Under the pieces are notes generated by a model, which saw only the letters and a program-made list of their open reading frames with translations, was not told the origin of the DNA and did no database searches. Below are positions 37,412-47,100 of a DNA stretch of 64,000 nt, piece after piece. Location of the stretch: positions 186,001 to 250,000 of the forward strand of contig CP150577.1 in NCBI GenBank assembly GCA_049487715.1. Reading direction: 5' to 3'. This stretch comes from Pycnococcus provasolii. Lineage: Eukaryota; Chlorophyta; Pseudoscourfieldiophyceae; Pseudoscourfieldiales. How positions within the stretch are numbered: position 1 is the stretch's first letter; each line of letters begins with the position of its first letter. Position numbers and translations under genes: made by a program.

Positions 37412-38261
37412 GGGAGAAATACAGTACGCCCCGAGCCAGAAAATCGAAATTGCAGTACGCCCCGTTTTCGTCCTAGTTCGCCCCGGAAAGAAATCCTAAT
37501 TACAGTACGCCCCGGTCTGAAATTCTAACCCTAACCCTAACCCCAACCCACTGTATTCTGTCGACAGTGAACCTAAATGACGGTACGTGTACTTGCTGTC
37601 GTCCTGAAATTGTGGGAGGTCCTTTCTGCGTTTCTCTTGCGAGCGCCGCGAAGTCTGCTGGTGTGGATCTTGCGAAGTTTTTGCCGCCGCAGGAGACTAC
37701 TAAGCGATGGCGTGAGCAGTGGGAGTATGTACACCAATGGCGTGCAGGCAAAACAATCCCGTGCATAGCGGATCTTGCGCTACTCCCTGAACACCCGTTG
37801 AAGGATCCTGTCGCAGGCCCTCGCCCAAAAGGCCGTCCTGCAGAGCCGAAGAGGCATCTCAGCGCCGTGGAGGATGCAGCCAAGCAGCACAAGTGCAAAG
37901 TGTGTGGCATGAAAGGCCACAATGCACGCTCAAAGCAGTGCCCAAAGTTCAGTCTCACAGCTCACGACACGACTTTGGCGCTCCCTGGAGGAGATGAGGA
38001 CGACGAGAATGAAGAGGAGGAGTTCATGATGCCCCAAGAAGAATCTGGAGAAGAATGAGAGATACGGTGAGGATAAGGAGTTCCTTCCGAAGTGGCAACA
38101 ACCGGACAACGACAGAATACAGTGGGTTGGGGTTAGGGTTAGGGTTAGAATTTCAGACCGGGGCGTACTGTAATTAGGATTTCTTTCCGGGGCGAACTAG
38201 GACGAAAACGGGGCGTACTGCAATTTCGATTTTCTGGCTCGGGGCGTACTGTATTTCTCCC
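37412..38261. mobile_element. MULE-type DNA transposon with 152-bp TIRs and 9-bp TSD
   Basis: Ends GGGAGAAATACAGTACGCCCC. TIRs of ~152 bp lie at 37412-37563 and 38110-38261. Target-site duplication TATTTATTT at 37403-37411 and 38262-38270. Long TIRs and a 9-bp TSD are the classical Mutator-like signature. TTAGGG-like units (CTAACCCTAACCCTAACCCC) lie in each inner TIR. Confidence 0.9.
37567..38058 (+). pseudogene. MULE transposase C-terminal remnant (SWIM-like + CCHC knuckle)
   Basis: 164 codons filling the space between the TIRs, with no proper start. TCTCCRPEIVGGPFCVSLAS resembles a SWIM zinc finger (CxC...C) with the His replaced by Ser. CKVCGMKGHNARSKQC is a CCHC zinc knuckle as at the C-terminus of MULE/FAR1 proteins. 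An acidic tail (GGDEDDENEEEEFM) follows. The catalytic DDE core is gone, so the copy is non-autonomous and must have been moved by a full-length relative. Confidence 0.75.
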
Positions 38262-38485
38262 TATTTATTTTACTACTATAATTTTGTATATACGGGGGAT
38301 TAGATTTCCATTAGATATAATATAAGGTATATACCCTGAGCCCACAGCTGAGACCAGGATTTTGACGAGGCTCAGGGCACGCTTGCTTGGAATCTATCAT
38401 AAAGCAGTAGTTGTTCTTTACTGGTCAGACCTGTAAAGTTGTAAGCGGTCCTGCAGGCACTTTCGGTTTTTGCCAGTACACCCTA

Positions 38486-39457
38486 ATGTTCAAATATATT
38501 TTGGTGATATGTGCCATATTCCGGAATGAAGCTCGATATCTGGCAGAGTGGGTAGCTTACCATCAGTGTGTTGGAGTGGATCATATATATTTGGTGAATG
38601 ACCACAGCTCTGACAACTTTGACTGTTATTTGAAACACTTTATAAAGAGTGGATTTGTCACCCTAAGCAGCTACGCTGGCAGAGACAGATCTGCGCCACA
38701 GTCTATCGTTTACAACCAATGTTTGAGAGTCGCGAGAGAAAGAGAAGGAGGGAAAAAAAACGCGAACTTTGTTGCTTTTATTGACGTTGATGAATTTCTT
38801 GTTCCTGCTCCCAGTACCACGAAAGGTAACGTATCGATGTTCGTGAGAGAATTACAGATAAAACTTAAGTCGAGTCCAGACACTTCAGGTCAGAATTTAG
38901 GATTCGTGGCAGTTCCTTGGGTGAATTTTGGAAGCCACGGCAAAAATGGCGAACTCCTTCACACAAAAGATCCTTCGCCAGAAAAGCTTGTTATGGAGTC
39001 CTACGTATACCGAAAGAAATATGTCGAACCGATGATTTCTTGCTGCCAGTACAAGAGCATTGTCAATACTGAAGGTGTCGAAGAATTCGCAGTGCACGCT
39101 CCTCGAAGTCACCTAAAGAAATCTTTTGTTCAAGTAGATATTTATGGCAATGTGGTAGGCCCAACCATTGCTGTGAAGGGTTTGGTGAACGTTTCCAAGA
39201 GCTATACGCCTCCAACGGACTGGCCTATTCGTTTGCACCACTACAAGTACAAGTCACTTGAGTACATGAAGTGTAAGGCGAAAAAGCCTCATCCAGCCCG
39301 CCGTAAGTCGAACCGATATTCGTCTTATAAAAGTAGCCTCAAGGGGGGGGCTGAACACTGTTGTCACAAAGATATAAGTATCTTGCGACATCAAGAATGC
39401 ACCAAACAAAAGCTGCGTGAGGCGATCCCTCACTGTTCACTTAGAGAGTTGTGTTAA
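38486..39457 (+). CDS. GT92/DUF23-type glycosyltransferase
   Basis: About 323 residues from ATG 38486; an upstream non-ATG extension to 38411 is not used. The opening YILVICAIFRNEARYLAEW and GVDHIYLVNDHSSDN are characteristic of the GT92/DUF23 and Glyco_tranf_2_4 group (xKNEaxYlxEWxxyHxxxGvxxfylydnnS). FVAFIDVDEFLVP supplies the DxD metal/nucleotide-sugar motif, and WPIRLHHYKYKS carries the conserved C-terminal His region. There is no clear signal anchor in the chosen start. Members transfer galactose or similar sugars in the secretory pathway; substrate unknown. A string CCAGTACACCCTAATGTTCA before and over the ATG partly recurs at 2650. Confidence 0.85.
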   Translation: MFKYILVICAIFRNEARYLAEWVAYHQCVGVDHIYLVNDHSSDNFDCYLKHFIKSGFVTLSSYAGRDRSAPQSIVYNQCLRVAREREGGKKNANFVAFIDVDEFLVPAPSTTKGNVSMFVRELQIKLKSSPDTSGQNLGFVAVPWVNFGSHGKNGELLHTKDPSPEKLVMESYVYRKKYVEPMISCCQYKSIVNTEGVEEFAVHAPRSHLKKSFVQVDIYGNVVGPTIAVKGLVNVSKSYTPPTDWPIRLHHYKYKSLEYMKCKAKKPHPARRKSNRYSSYKSSLKGGAEHCCHKDISILRHQECTKQKLREAIPHCSLRELC

Positions 39458-39779
39458 TCATGTGTGTATAGTAGTCGGGTGAGATAAACAAGGAATTTAC
39501 CTCTACATAGCAATCAAGCCGTGCATTGGTTCTTTGGTACACAAATGCATTTGTGCAGGCTGATGAGTGTGAAGAAGAAAGGTACAGTGATGCAATGTCA
39601 TGCATGTGACTTGCATATGCTGTCGAATCGGAGATCGCAAGAGATATATGCGAGCTGATATTACGTACATGACACATACTGAGTACTTGCGAGCGCTGCT
39701 GGTACATGCATACATCACACAGGCCTCTGAGCCCAGCCCGCGTCTCTCCATGGCCCGTGAAAGACTTGGTTGCCGATAT

Positions 39780-40380
39780 CTAGAGTACATTATTGGAGTT
39801 GTTGCTTGCAAGCACTGCACACGTTGCGCTCATCTCAATCTGGTCGCCTAACGCTGTACCCGTACCATGTGAATTTATATGGCATGGTGTATCGAGCCAT
39901 GGTGTTCTGCTTTCGCTTGACGAAGCGACTCGCGAATCAGATGCTGCTGTGACGGCCCGTTGGGTGCTGTCAGGCTGCTTGAGCGCCCATCCTGATTCAC
40001 AGACGAGCCGCAGATGAAGGGGCATGATTCGAAGCGGGGTCCTCCGAGCTTTCAAGTAGAAATGACGCGCAGCCTTCCGCTCTCACATACCCATCGGCAC
40101 TTGCGTCGAGAGTCTTACAACGACCGTCGGGCGCCAGCATGCCAACTGTCACAAAAATCAGGTAGGTTCGGATAAGCAGAGTGAAATTTACTCCTACACT
40201 CAACCAGTCTTACTTGTTGGTGACATCGTAAGGTGACACATGTGCGTGGCTACCAGTGAGGCCGAGCATGTCGTGTCGACGCTTGCGCAGAATCCTCGCA
40301 AGTCAAACAAGTATGAGATACGGCCTGAGATGACGCTGATCATCACAACCCGGGTTCCTGTCAAGACATGATTTGGAGTC
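39780..40380 (-). pseudogene. Type I polyketide synthase ketosynthase (KS) domain remnant
   Basis: Three minus-strand frames in succession carry the KS signature. Near 40330-40240: SGRISYLFDLRGFCASVDT then TCSASLVATHM, with the active-site Cys codon at 40266-40268. Then, shifted, [20 protein letters not shown] followed by [11 protein letters not shown] (39997-40170). Then SHGTGTALGDQIEMSA (around 39850), holding the first catalytic His region. The matching order and motifs leave little doubt. At least two frameshifts and an in-frame stop near 40205 break it, and the rest of the PKS is absent. Giant type I PKS genes are known in Mamiellales, so this is probably a fragment copied from one. Confidence 0.85.
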
Positions 40381-40669
40381 CCACTCTGAATCGTGGGTGC
40401 ATCGTATTCAGTGAATGTGCTGTGTTATCACATATTTCCATATGTGATACATAGCTTCACACATACATAGGGATACATAGTAGGGATCATACATAGCTTT
40501 TGATTGTATCGTCTCTTTTGATATCGTATCGGGATATACATGATGTATCCGTGTCACCCCGACCAAGCCATCAACGTCCAACGTGCTTATGTGCCAATGG
40601 AAGAGATCCCAGAATACTTCAGAGATACCTAAACCATTTACAACGTGACGAGTGATATCTCATACGGGA

Positions 40670-40764
40670 AAACAAACAAACAAACAAACAAACAAACAAA
40701 CAAACAAACAAACAAACAAACAAACAAACAAACAAACAAACAAACAAACAAACAAACAAACAAA

Positions 40765-40828
<64 letters not shown>
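40670..40828. repeat. Compound microsatellite (AAAC)n-(CA)n-(TA)n
   Basis: About 25 AAAC units (40670-40766), ~23 CA units (to 40813) and ~7 TA units (to 40828). All frames through it are artefacts. Confidence 0.95.
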
Positions 40829-40882
40829 AGAAAAAGTCTAATAAAAGTCTAATGAATTTCGTTAGGGTTATATAAATTTTAA
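40825..40882 (-). repeat. Inverted arm flanking a gag/LTR fragment, left
   Basis: ATAAGAAAAAGTCTAATAAA to GGTTATATAAATTTTA is the inverse of 41950-42012. The two arms enclose the gag fragment and LTR. Confidence 0.75.
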
Positions 40883-40930
40883 CTCTTATTTTAAGCGAAA
40901 AATCCGATTTTTCGCTTCTGCCAGCACACC

Positions 40931-41461
40931 CTACTTTTTTAAGTTTTTAAAAAAATGGCGGTTTACCGTTGTTAGTTTCTCACGACCCCTAATTGGGTGG
41001 CTGGGCGGGATCTTGACGCACCCCGAGTCGACCGTTGGAACTCGGGGCAACCCGGTCGAGATGCAGTTTGACAGGGACCTGGATGCCCACAGTTTATAGA
41101 AGTAATAGATGAGTCGCACTCCGTTCCTAGCGTCGTCTTCAGCTTCGTCCTTCGCTTGCTGTGTTAAGGTAGCAGCGACTGCGTTGTAGACGAAGGTCCT
41201 GTCGCTCTCGGAGATGACTTCGTCGAAGTCTTCGTCTGCATAGTACTCGAAGTTTTCGTCCTTAACCATCTCGTCCAGTTCGATGCCTATAGAGCTGAAC
41301 GTCTGTATCACGGCCTTATACCACCGACGCAGTCCTAAGCGTTCGCCATCGTACTTTTTGTCGTCTAGCGAGTCCAGGATGTTTTTGGTGGTTTGGTGGG
41401 TTATTTTCTGTCGAGCGAGCGCGTCGAGTGCGTCGGTGACCGCTACGTATTGATGTTCCAT
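40931..41461 (-). pseudogene. Retrotransposon gag-like protein fragment
   Basis: 176 codons from ATG 41461 (MEHQYVAVTDALDALARQK). The helical block (TTKNILDSLDDKKYDGERLG) and SESDRTFVYNAVAATLTQQA are shared with frames at 52983-53402 (SKSDRALIYNAVLSTLT) and at 55880-56130, so this is a repeated gag (UBN2-like) family. It lies 220 bp downstream of an LTR (41949 to 41684 on the minus strand), the normal LTR-leader-gag order. The C-terminal 30 residues after YKLWASRSLSN look like frame-shifted noise. No pol follows. Confidence 0.65.
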
Positions 41462-41683
41462 CTCGTGGCGAGTTCCGTACGAAACTCACTTGCAAGTGTG
41501 ACGGCGTACGGTTCACTAACACGTACCTCCCTCAAGGACCGTCACCTTAAGGGAGCGCCACGAGAGGATAAGGTAAGAAGTGATGTCTTTAGTTACAGGG
41601 AAAAGATAAGACAGGGAAGGGGATTCTTTTCCCCCACCTTACAAGGTCCACACTAAGCTGTATCCCTAGCAGGGCGTTGCACA

Positions 41684-41949
41684 ATATGCAAGTGCCCTCG
41701 AACACTTAATCAGAAATCTCCTCGGAGAAACAAGATAGGTAGTTCACTTGTGAACTCCTCACGTCAGTGATCCCACGCGTCTCGACACGTGTGGCTGCAA
41801 AGGTTGCGCTGTTCGCGCAACCAGCAGCAGGAATGGTGGTCCGAGGGAGACCACCTGAAACCCTAGCAGCCGAGCCACCCCGCGGCTCGGCACCTCAGAG
41901 GGGGCCCTCTACCGTTTACCCCGACTAAACCCTTCGGTAGAATCGTACA
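41684..41949 (-). repeat. LTR (TGTACGATTCTACC family), 5' LTR of the gag fragment
   Basis: Minus strand starts TGTACGATTCTACCGAAGGG and ends near GGGCACTTGCATAT. Full-length relatives: 54790-55083 and 62482-62774. It contains a GCCGAGCCGCGGGGTGGCTCGGC hairpin and GGTTGCGC-TGTTC-GCGCAACC. Confidence 0.8.
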
Positions 41950-42012
41950 TTAAAATTTATATAACCCTAACAAAATTCATTAGACTTTTATTAGACTTTT
42001 TCTTATATATAT
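41950..42012 (+). repeat. Inverted arm flanking a gag/LTR fragment, right
   Basis: TTAAAATTTATATAACCCTA to ATTAGACTTTTTCTTAT; partner of 40825-40882, also similar to 36870-36950. Confidence 0.75.
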
Positions 42013-42437
42013 ACGCGCGGCAAAGCGTATAGCGGACAACACGGCGCCACCTGCCACAGTGCGCCGCGATCGCGTTCTTGCTAGGATTCTCTTGAGAACA
42101 GGTGGACAGCCCTTGGTTTGGCAAATAAATCGAAGGGATTGTTGAGGTGAATGAATGATTAATAATGAGGGGTGGGTTTGGCGGTTTGGCCGTCTAGTTT
42201 GGGTTTTGCCCAACACTCTTTTTCATCACACCAATACACGTACGCGCCAGATCCTGTCGACGAGACCGACGAAGCGAGCGCGGATGACACAAACGTCACA
42301 GCAGACGACGATGCGACACCGACCAGCAGATCTGAGCCAGACAGCGATGTGCTTTGGGTGGGTGGATGAGTGAAAACAACTCACCTTGAGAAGTACACAC
42401 TGGCTCCTACCTTATTATTCTTCGTTCCTTTCACTAT

Positions 42438-43060
42438 TCACCGCTCACGCTTAAGCTGAAACGCGTAGTGCCAAATGAAGTCGCCGCACCACGTCCCCGG
42501 AGGCGCGTGCGTTCTAGTGGTGTCGCAGTCGTTGAACTCGTCGACGAGTTCGAAGCCGAAACGTTGAATTTCTTTGTAGAAAGCGCCGTAATCTGCGCAG
42601 TCGTCTGAGCAGTCGGAACCTGTGACAATGCGATCACCTATACCCGTTCCTTTCTCGGGCATGTCCGCTTCCACGAGGATGGTCTTAATTTGCCCGCTCC
42701 TCAAAGCATGTCGCACGTGTGGTATAATGTGGTGTACGCACCCCTCGCAGTCGATCAAGAGCGTGTCAAACATCACACCCGTCGCGCTTTGTAGTTCACG
42801 CCACGACACGTGGTTTCTCTGCTCACTAGGTGCGTCGAAGTATTGGCTTCTTGCGCCGTATCCCCCACCAACGATATTCGCGCTCCTCCGTCCGAGCACA
42901 CCTTGAACAACATATGCCTTGCAGTTGTTCCGTTCGAGGTTTTCGTGCAAGAACGGCCACACACCTGTGTCAGGCTCCACCGCGACGACAAGTCCATTAA
43001 GTCCCACACGCTTTGAGATCTCGCACGTCGTTGTTCCGAAGTGTGTGCCACTATGATGGA
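42438..43060 (-). pseudogene. FkbM-like methyltransferase, 5'-truncated
   Basis: About 205 residues starting mid-fold. GTTTCEISKRVGLNGLVVAV is the tail of the SAM loop and the next helix; VEPDTG is the acidic ribose-binding strand. FDTLLIDCEGCVHHIIPHV corresponds to the FkbM IDVEGxE motif, then TILVEADMPE. The residues usually preceding the SAM loop are missing: at 43060 the sequence turns into purine-rich repeats and a 22-G run (43110-43131), and the frame beyond is poly-Pro artefact. The C-terminal half ends normally at 42438. Probably inactive. Confidence 0.7.
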
Positions 43061-43109
43061 GGGAGGAGAAATGAATGAATGAACGAATGAAGAGCAGAGG
43101 GGAGGGAAA

Positions 43110-43131
43110 GGGGGGGGGGGGGGGGGGGGGG
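43110..43131. repeat. Poly-G tract (22 nt)
   Basis: Twenty-two consecutive G residues beside the truncated 5' end of the FkbM fragment. Confidence 0.9.
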
Positions 43132-43258
43132 AGGGTGGAGGTAGTACTGTAGGTGTGGTGAGGGCTCAAGAAGAATCTCTGTCTGCTGGATTTTGTTTGT
43201 ATAGTAGAGCTGACGTGGTAAAATTCGTTATCTCATGCGCAGCACTGAGTCTGGCGTG

Positions 43259-43593
43259 GCACAGAAAAATAAACAGATTGAACCGATATTCGCAGTCAAC
43301 AACAACAAAAAAAGAGATAAGGTTTTACCGCGTTGGTTGTGTCTCAACGACCAAAAGAAAAGGCCAAGCTGTGTTCCAAGCTATTTTCGCCACGTCATGG
43401 TTGTTTGGTATTTCTTGCGAAATATGCGCACCCCAGATGGCATACAATTCAAAAGAAAGTTTGCCCCCGCGGGGAAAAAAAAAAAAGATCCAATCGTGGA
43501 CACAGGTTGGCAACAACCCTGTTTTTTTGAATAATAATTGCTAAAACTACTACTACTGTACGAATCCAGTCCAGGCTTGAAATTGAGGGAAAA
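43259..43593 (+). repeat. Dispersed repeat unit R1, copy B
   Basis: Inverse of 16678-17002. It is followed directly by unit B (43594-43750, also at 24681-24850) and by ~6 tandem TCTCTCTGTTCA 12-mers (43796-43875). Confidence 0.8.
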
Positions 43594-43795
43594 GGCAGGC
43601 AAGAGGGAGAAAAAAAAAGTTGATTTCCCTGTCAGCATGTAGCAAACTAACCTTAGAAATTGTCCATCCTTAGAACTCCACCCTCTTCCCCCCCGTCCGT
43701 CTCGTTGTTTGCCCACCCTCTCACCCTCTCCCAGAGACTCTCTCTTCTCTCTCGCTTCTCTCTCTGTTCATCTATCTTGTCTCTATTCATCTTGT

Positions 43796-43875
43796 TCATC
43801 TCTCTGTTCATCTCTCTGTTCATCTCTCTGTTCATCTCTCTGTTCATCTCTCTGTTCATCTCTCTGTTCATCTTT
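43796..43875. repeat. 12-bp tandem repeat (TCTCTCTGTTCA)n
   Basis: About six perfect units, with further degenerate units to 43975. Lies 230 bp upstream of the deaminase-Fanzor frame. Confidence 0.85.
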
Positions 43876-44107
43876 CTTGTCTCTCTGGTCGTCTCTCTGT
43901 GGTAATCTCTCTTCTCTCTCTGTTCATCTCTCTGTTCATCTCTCTGTTCATCTCTCTTCTCTTTGTTCATCTCTCTGTGTGGTGGAGGTTTTGTGGAGGA
44001 TATGGCGTCAGATGTCTGGGTCAAAGAAGGGAGGCAGACTTTTTGCGAGGAGAGGAGGAAGCATTTTATAGGACATTGTCCTCCTGACTTGTGCCGGTCA
44101 CGGATAA

Positions 44108-47100
44108 GGAGGAAAAACTATCAAAGTATCACAAGTATCAAACTACCACTATCAAGCTACTGTTGAGAGTGAAAAGGTTTCTCAGAACGGGGCTCTCCTG
44201 GACGATGTTTTGTGCTTTCATATTAATAAGAAAATCCTTGAAATTCGCCAAAAGTTGAAAATCCCACACGGGGATGTCTACGTTGGTACAACGGACGAAG
44301 AGTTGAAGAGAAATTCTGAGAAAACTCTCAATCTCTGTGTATTTAGAGAAGTTGAAAAGAATGGGGAACAAATGGTGGTGATGTGCGGGAAAAAACAAGT
44401 AAGATTTGCAACGCTTTCATCAGCTAGTATGAGGGACGTGAAACTAAGAGCATATGAGATGTTCAAGAACGGTTTCTATGTACATAATGGAAACACTCTT
44501 GACTATCATAAAGAGGAAAATTTCTCTATAACAGATTTTGTGGAATGTGTTTGTGAAATCTGTTGTGCTGGTTCGGGAGAAGTAGTAAAAGTGGACACAG
44601 ATAAAAAGTTTAAAAAAAGACCGGAAAGTATCACTGCCACAATTTACAATGGAAAAAGAAAAGTATGTGAAGTGTCTAGGTTTTGTGGTGCGTGTTCAAG
44701 CACGTTGGGCGTGGTGCCTTCCACGTATGGGGCACATGCAGAGCCCCAGGCTCTTCGAAATTTGGAAATTAACAAAGACTGCAAAGTTTGCGTTTGCGTT
44801 AGTGTTGTCCCATGCCCTTCTTGTGCTCGCATTATCGCACAAGACGGGCGTGTGAAGGAGGTTCGCTTCGGTAACTCCTCTGGATTGAACATGAGTGGAG
44901 TAAAATCTCTTCTTGAAAAACATATTGGTGTGAAACACGTCGTGAAAACACCTGTTGTGTGGAACAAAGAACTTTATGCGAAGCAATTGGTTCGTCGAAA
45001 CATCACATCTCCTGTGCTGAAATGGAACTTAACGAACATGTGTCTCCTGAGTAAGATGAGATTGAGAGGCAAAAGGTTATTAAGATACTTCCCACAAAAA
45101 AATACAGTTTTGGTCAATGACGAGGTTTCAAGCAAATTATCGATTGTGTGTAAGGATGCCCAATTCTGCACACATCGTAAGGGAGATCCAAGAACTGTGC
45201 AAGCACAAAAATTGGTTTACGTTTTGCATATCAAGACCAAGACCGCGCGGCCGATCCCGATAGTTTCAGATAAGGGCAACTTTCGGCGCACGTTTCAAGG
45301 AAAACCGGAAGGCGCAGGCAGTGGTGGACAGGCTCTTTCCAAGGTTTCCAAAGTGCATGCTCAAAAGTCCGTGGATCAAAAGATGTTGGATGTGACAAAC
45401 ATGGAAAAGAAAGACCTTGAAGAAATCGGGAACCGTATCGTCAATGTCAAAGATGCAAAGGAGCTTCAGCACCAATATTGCAGATCAATGAAAAGATTTT
45501 GGAACCTCACCGTTGAGGAGAAACGATCTGGTGCGCCCTCCCGAAAAACTGACTCTACAGAGGTTGCAGGAATTTTTGCTCTCAAGACAAAAGTTTGTGG
45601 TTTGCGTTCAAAGAAGTGGAAGGAACAAATAAATTCCGGTGGAATAAAGGAACAAATCATGGAACAATCTGCTATGAAAATGGAGGCAATGGTGAAGGAA
45701 GAAATTGTCACCGTATCCAACCAAAGGTACAATGCAATTCGAGGAATCCGCCAGCTTTTGTTTGGCATGCCGAATTTCCGTATTATTCATGGCTTGCTCA
45801 ATGAAAGCGCGGACATGACTGGACGAGATGACTTTGGAAATGATCTGCGGAAGATGATTTTGAGCCTCATGAGTCACAGTGGATCGCACGTGGATAAGCA
45901 GGTTAAAGAGCTTCTTGAAAAGTTCCGAGACGAGTTAACGAAATTGGATGAAAAAGACAAGAAGGCTGTGTTATCGATGATGTTCGCGAGATTTAGAACC
46001 TCCCAGGATGGCACGGTTACGTTCAAAATGTCAACTAGCACGATGCATACGCATCTGATGAGAATGAATTGCATGGTCGAACACGCAAGAAGTGCAGCTT
46101 TGGCAGAGAAGCGGCGGAAAGCAAAATCAGGTGACGATGAGGATTATGGTCTGGAGGATGAGCATCTGGATGACGTAGACTCGGCCTCGGAGGACGAAGA
46201 CGAGGATTCAGACAAGAATAAAGCAGCGGACGCGGCAGCCGGACCCTCCAAGAAAAAGGCTGCTGTGAAGTCAAACCAAGACAAAGCCGGCACGCTCAAC
46301 TTCAAGAATAAAGAAGATCGTTTGAACCACATGGTTGATTTAGCACAGAGTTTCATGAGTAGCATTAAGTGTGAAGACATGACCACGACAATGAAGCGCA
46401 AGCTTCGCACGCACTTTGACGATGGTGCTGAGGACGCTGAGTGTCCCTTTAAAGTTCCAAAGAAAGGCTCGCGGGAAGCTTCGGAGCGCGTTGCACTGCT
46501 TGGGGTGAGAGCAGTGGATGTCGATGTTCGGCTGGTCCAACGGCAGAGGGCAGCATCAAAGCAAGCGCCGAAGAAAAAGGGCAAAGAGGCAGCCGCAACG
46601 AAGGAAGATCCCAAACGCTTTACCGTGCCTATCGAGAAGGACAGTGATCCTCACGCTTTTGCCCTTCTCGAAGAAGCGCGAATGTTGCACAGCGCAGAGC
46701 GGGGAAGCAATGGAGGTGTAGATGCGTGCGTCCCCATTGGCGTTGCGACCCTTACCAAAAAGTCCAAGCTGGAACATGCAATGGACCTGGCAATTGCGTA
46801 CAAAAGGCTTGCACGCCTGCTCCTCATGAGAACGGAAAAGGTGCAAAAGATAATTGAGCAAAAGCCGATTCTCCACGAGATTGGTGAGAAAGTGGACGCC
46901 CAAGTGTGGAGGGCGCACTACCCGATCGATAGCGCATGCTTCAAAATGAACAAAAAGCGCATGTCCATGGACGCCCTGATGGCCGAACTCTCAAGTGGCA
47001 ATCCGAATTCAGAACTCGATAAGGAGCTAAAGAAGAACCATCATGAGAAGGTGAAGAGTTCCATCGGCAGTGCATTGAGCATGGTTCTGCAACGACAGGG

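Larger units (their letters stand above)
36976..38335 (-). repeat. Long terminal inverted repeat, copy 4 (interrupted)
   Basis: Same repeat as 12010-12484. It is continuous over 36976-37411, interrupted by the 850-bp MULE insertion, and resumes at 38271, ending AAGGTATATACC at ~38335. Confidence 0.85.

Noticed and set aside
40645-40875. ORFs of repeating Asn-Lys-Gln-Thr and Thr-His
   Set aside because: Translation of the (AAAC)n and (CA)n microsatellites.
43796-43875. Tandem repeats as a CRISPR array
   Set aside because: No spacers between units; simple satellite.
43660-44024. Repetitive Met-Asn-Arg-Glu / Leu-Phe-Ile-Ser ORFs
   Set aside because: Arise from the 12-bp tandem repeat.
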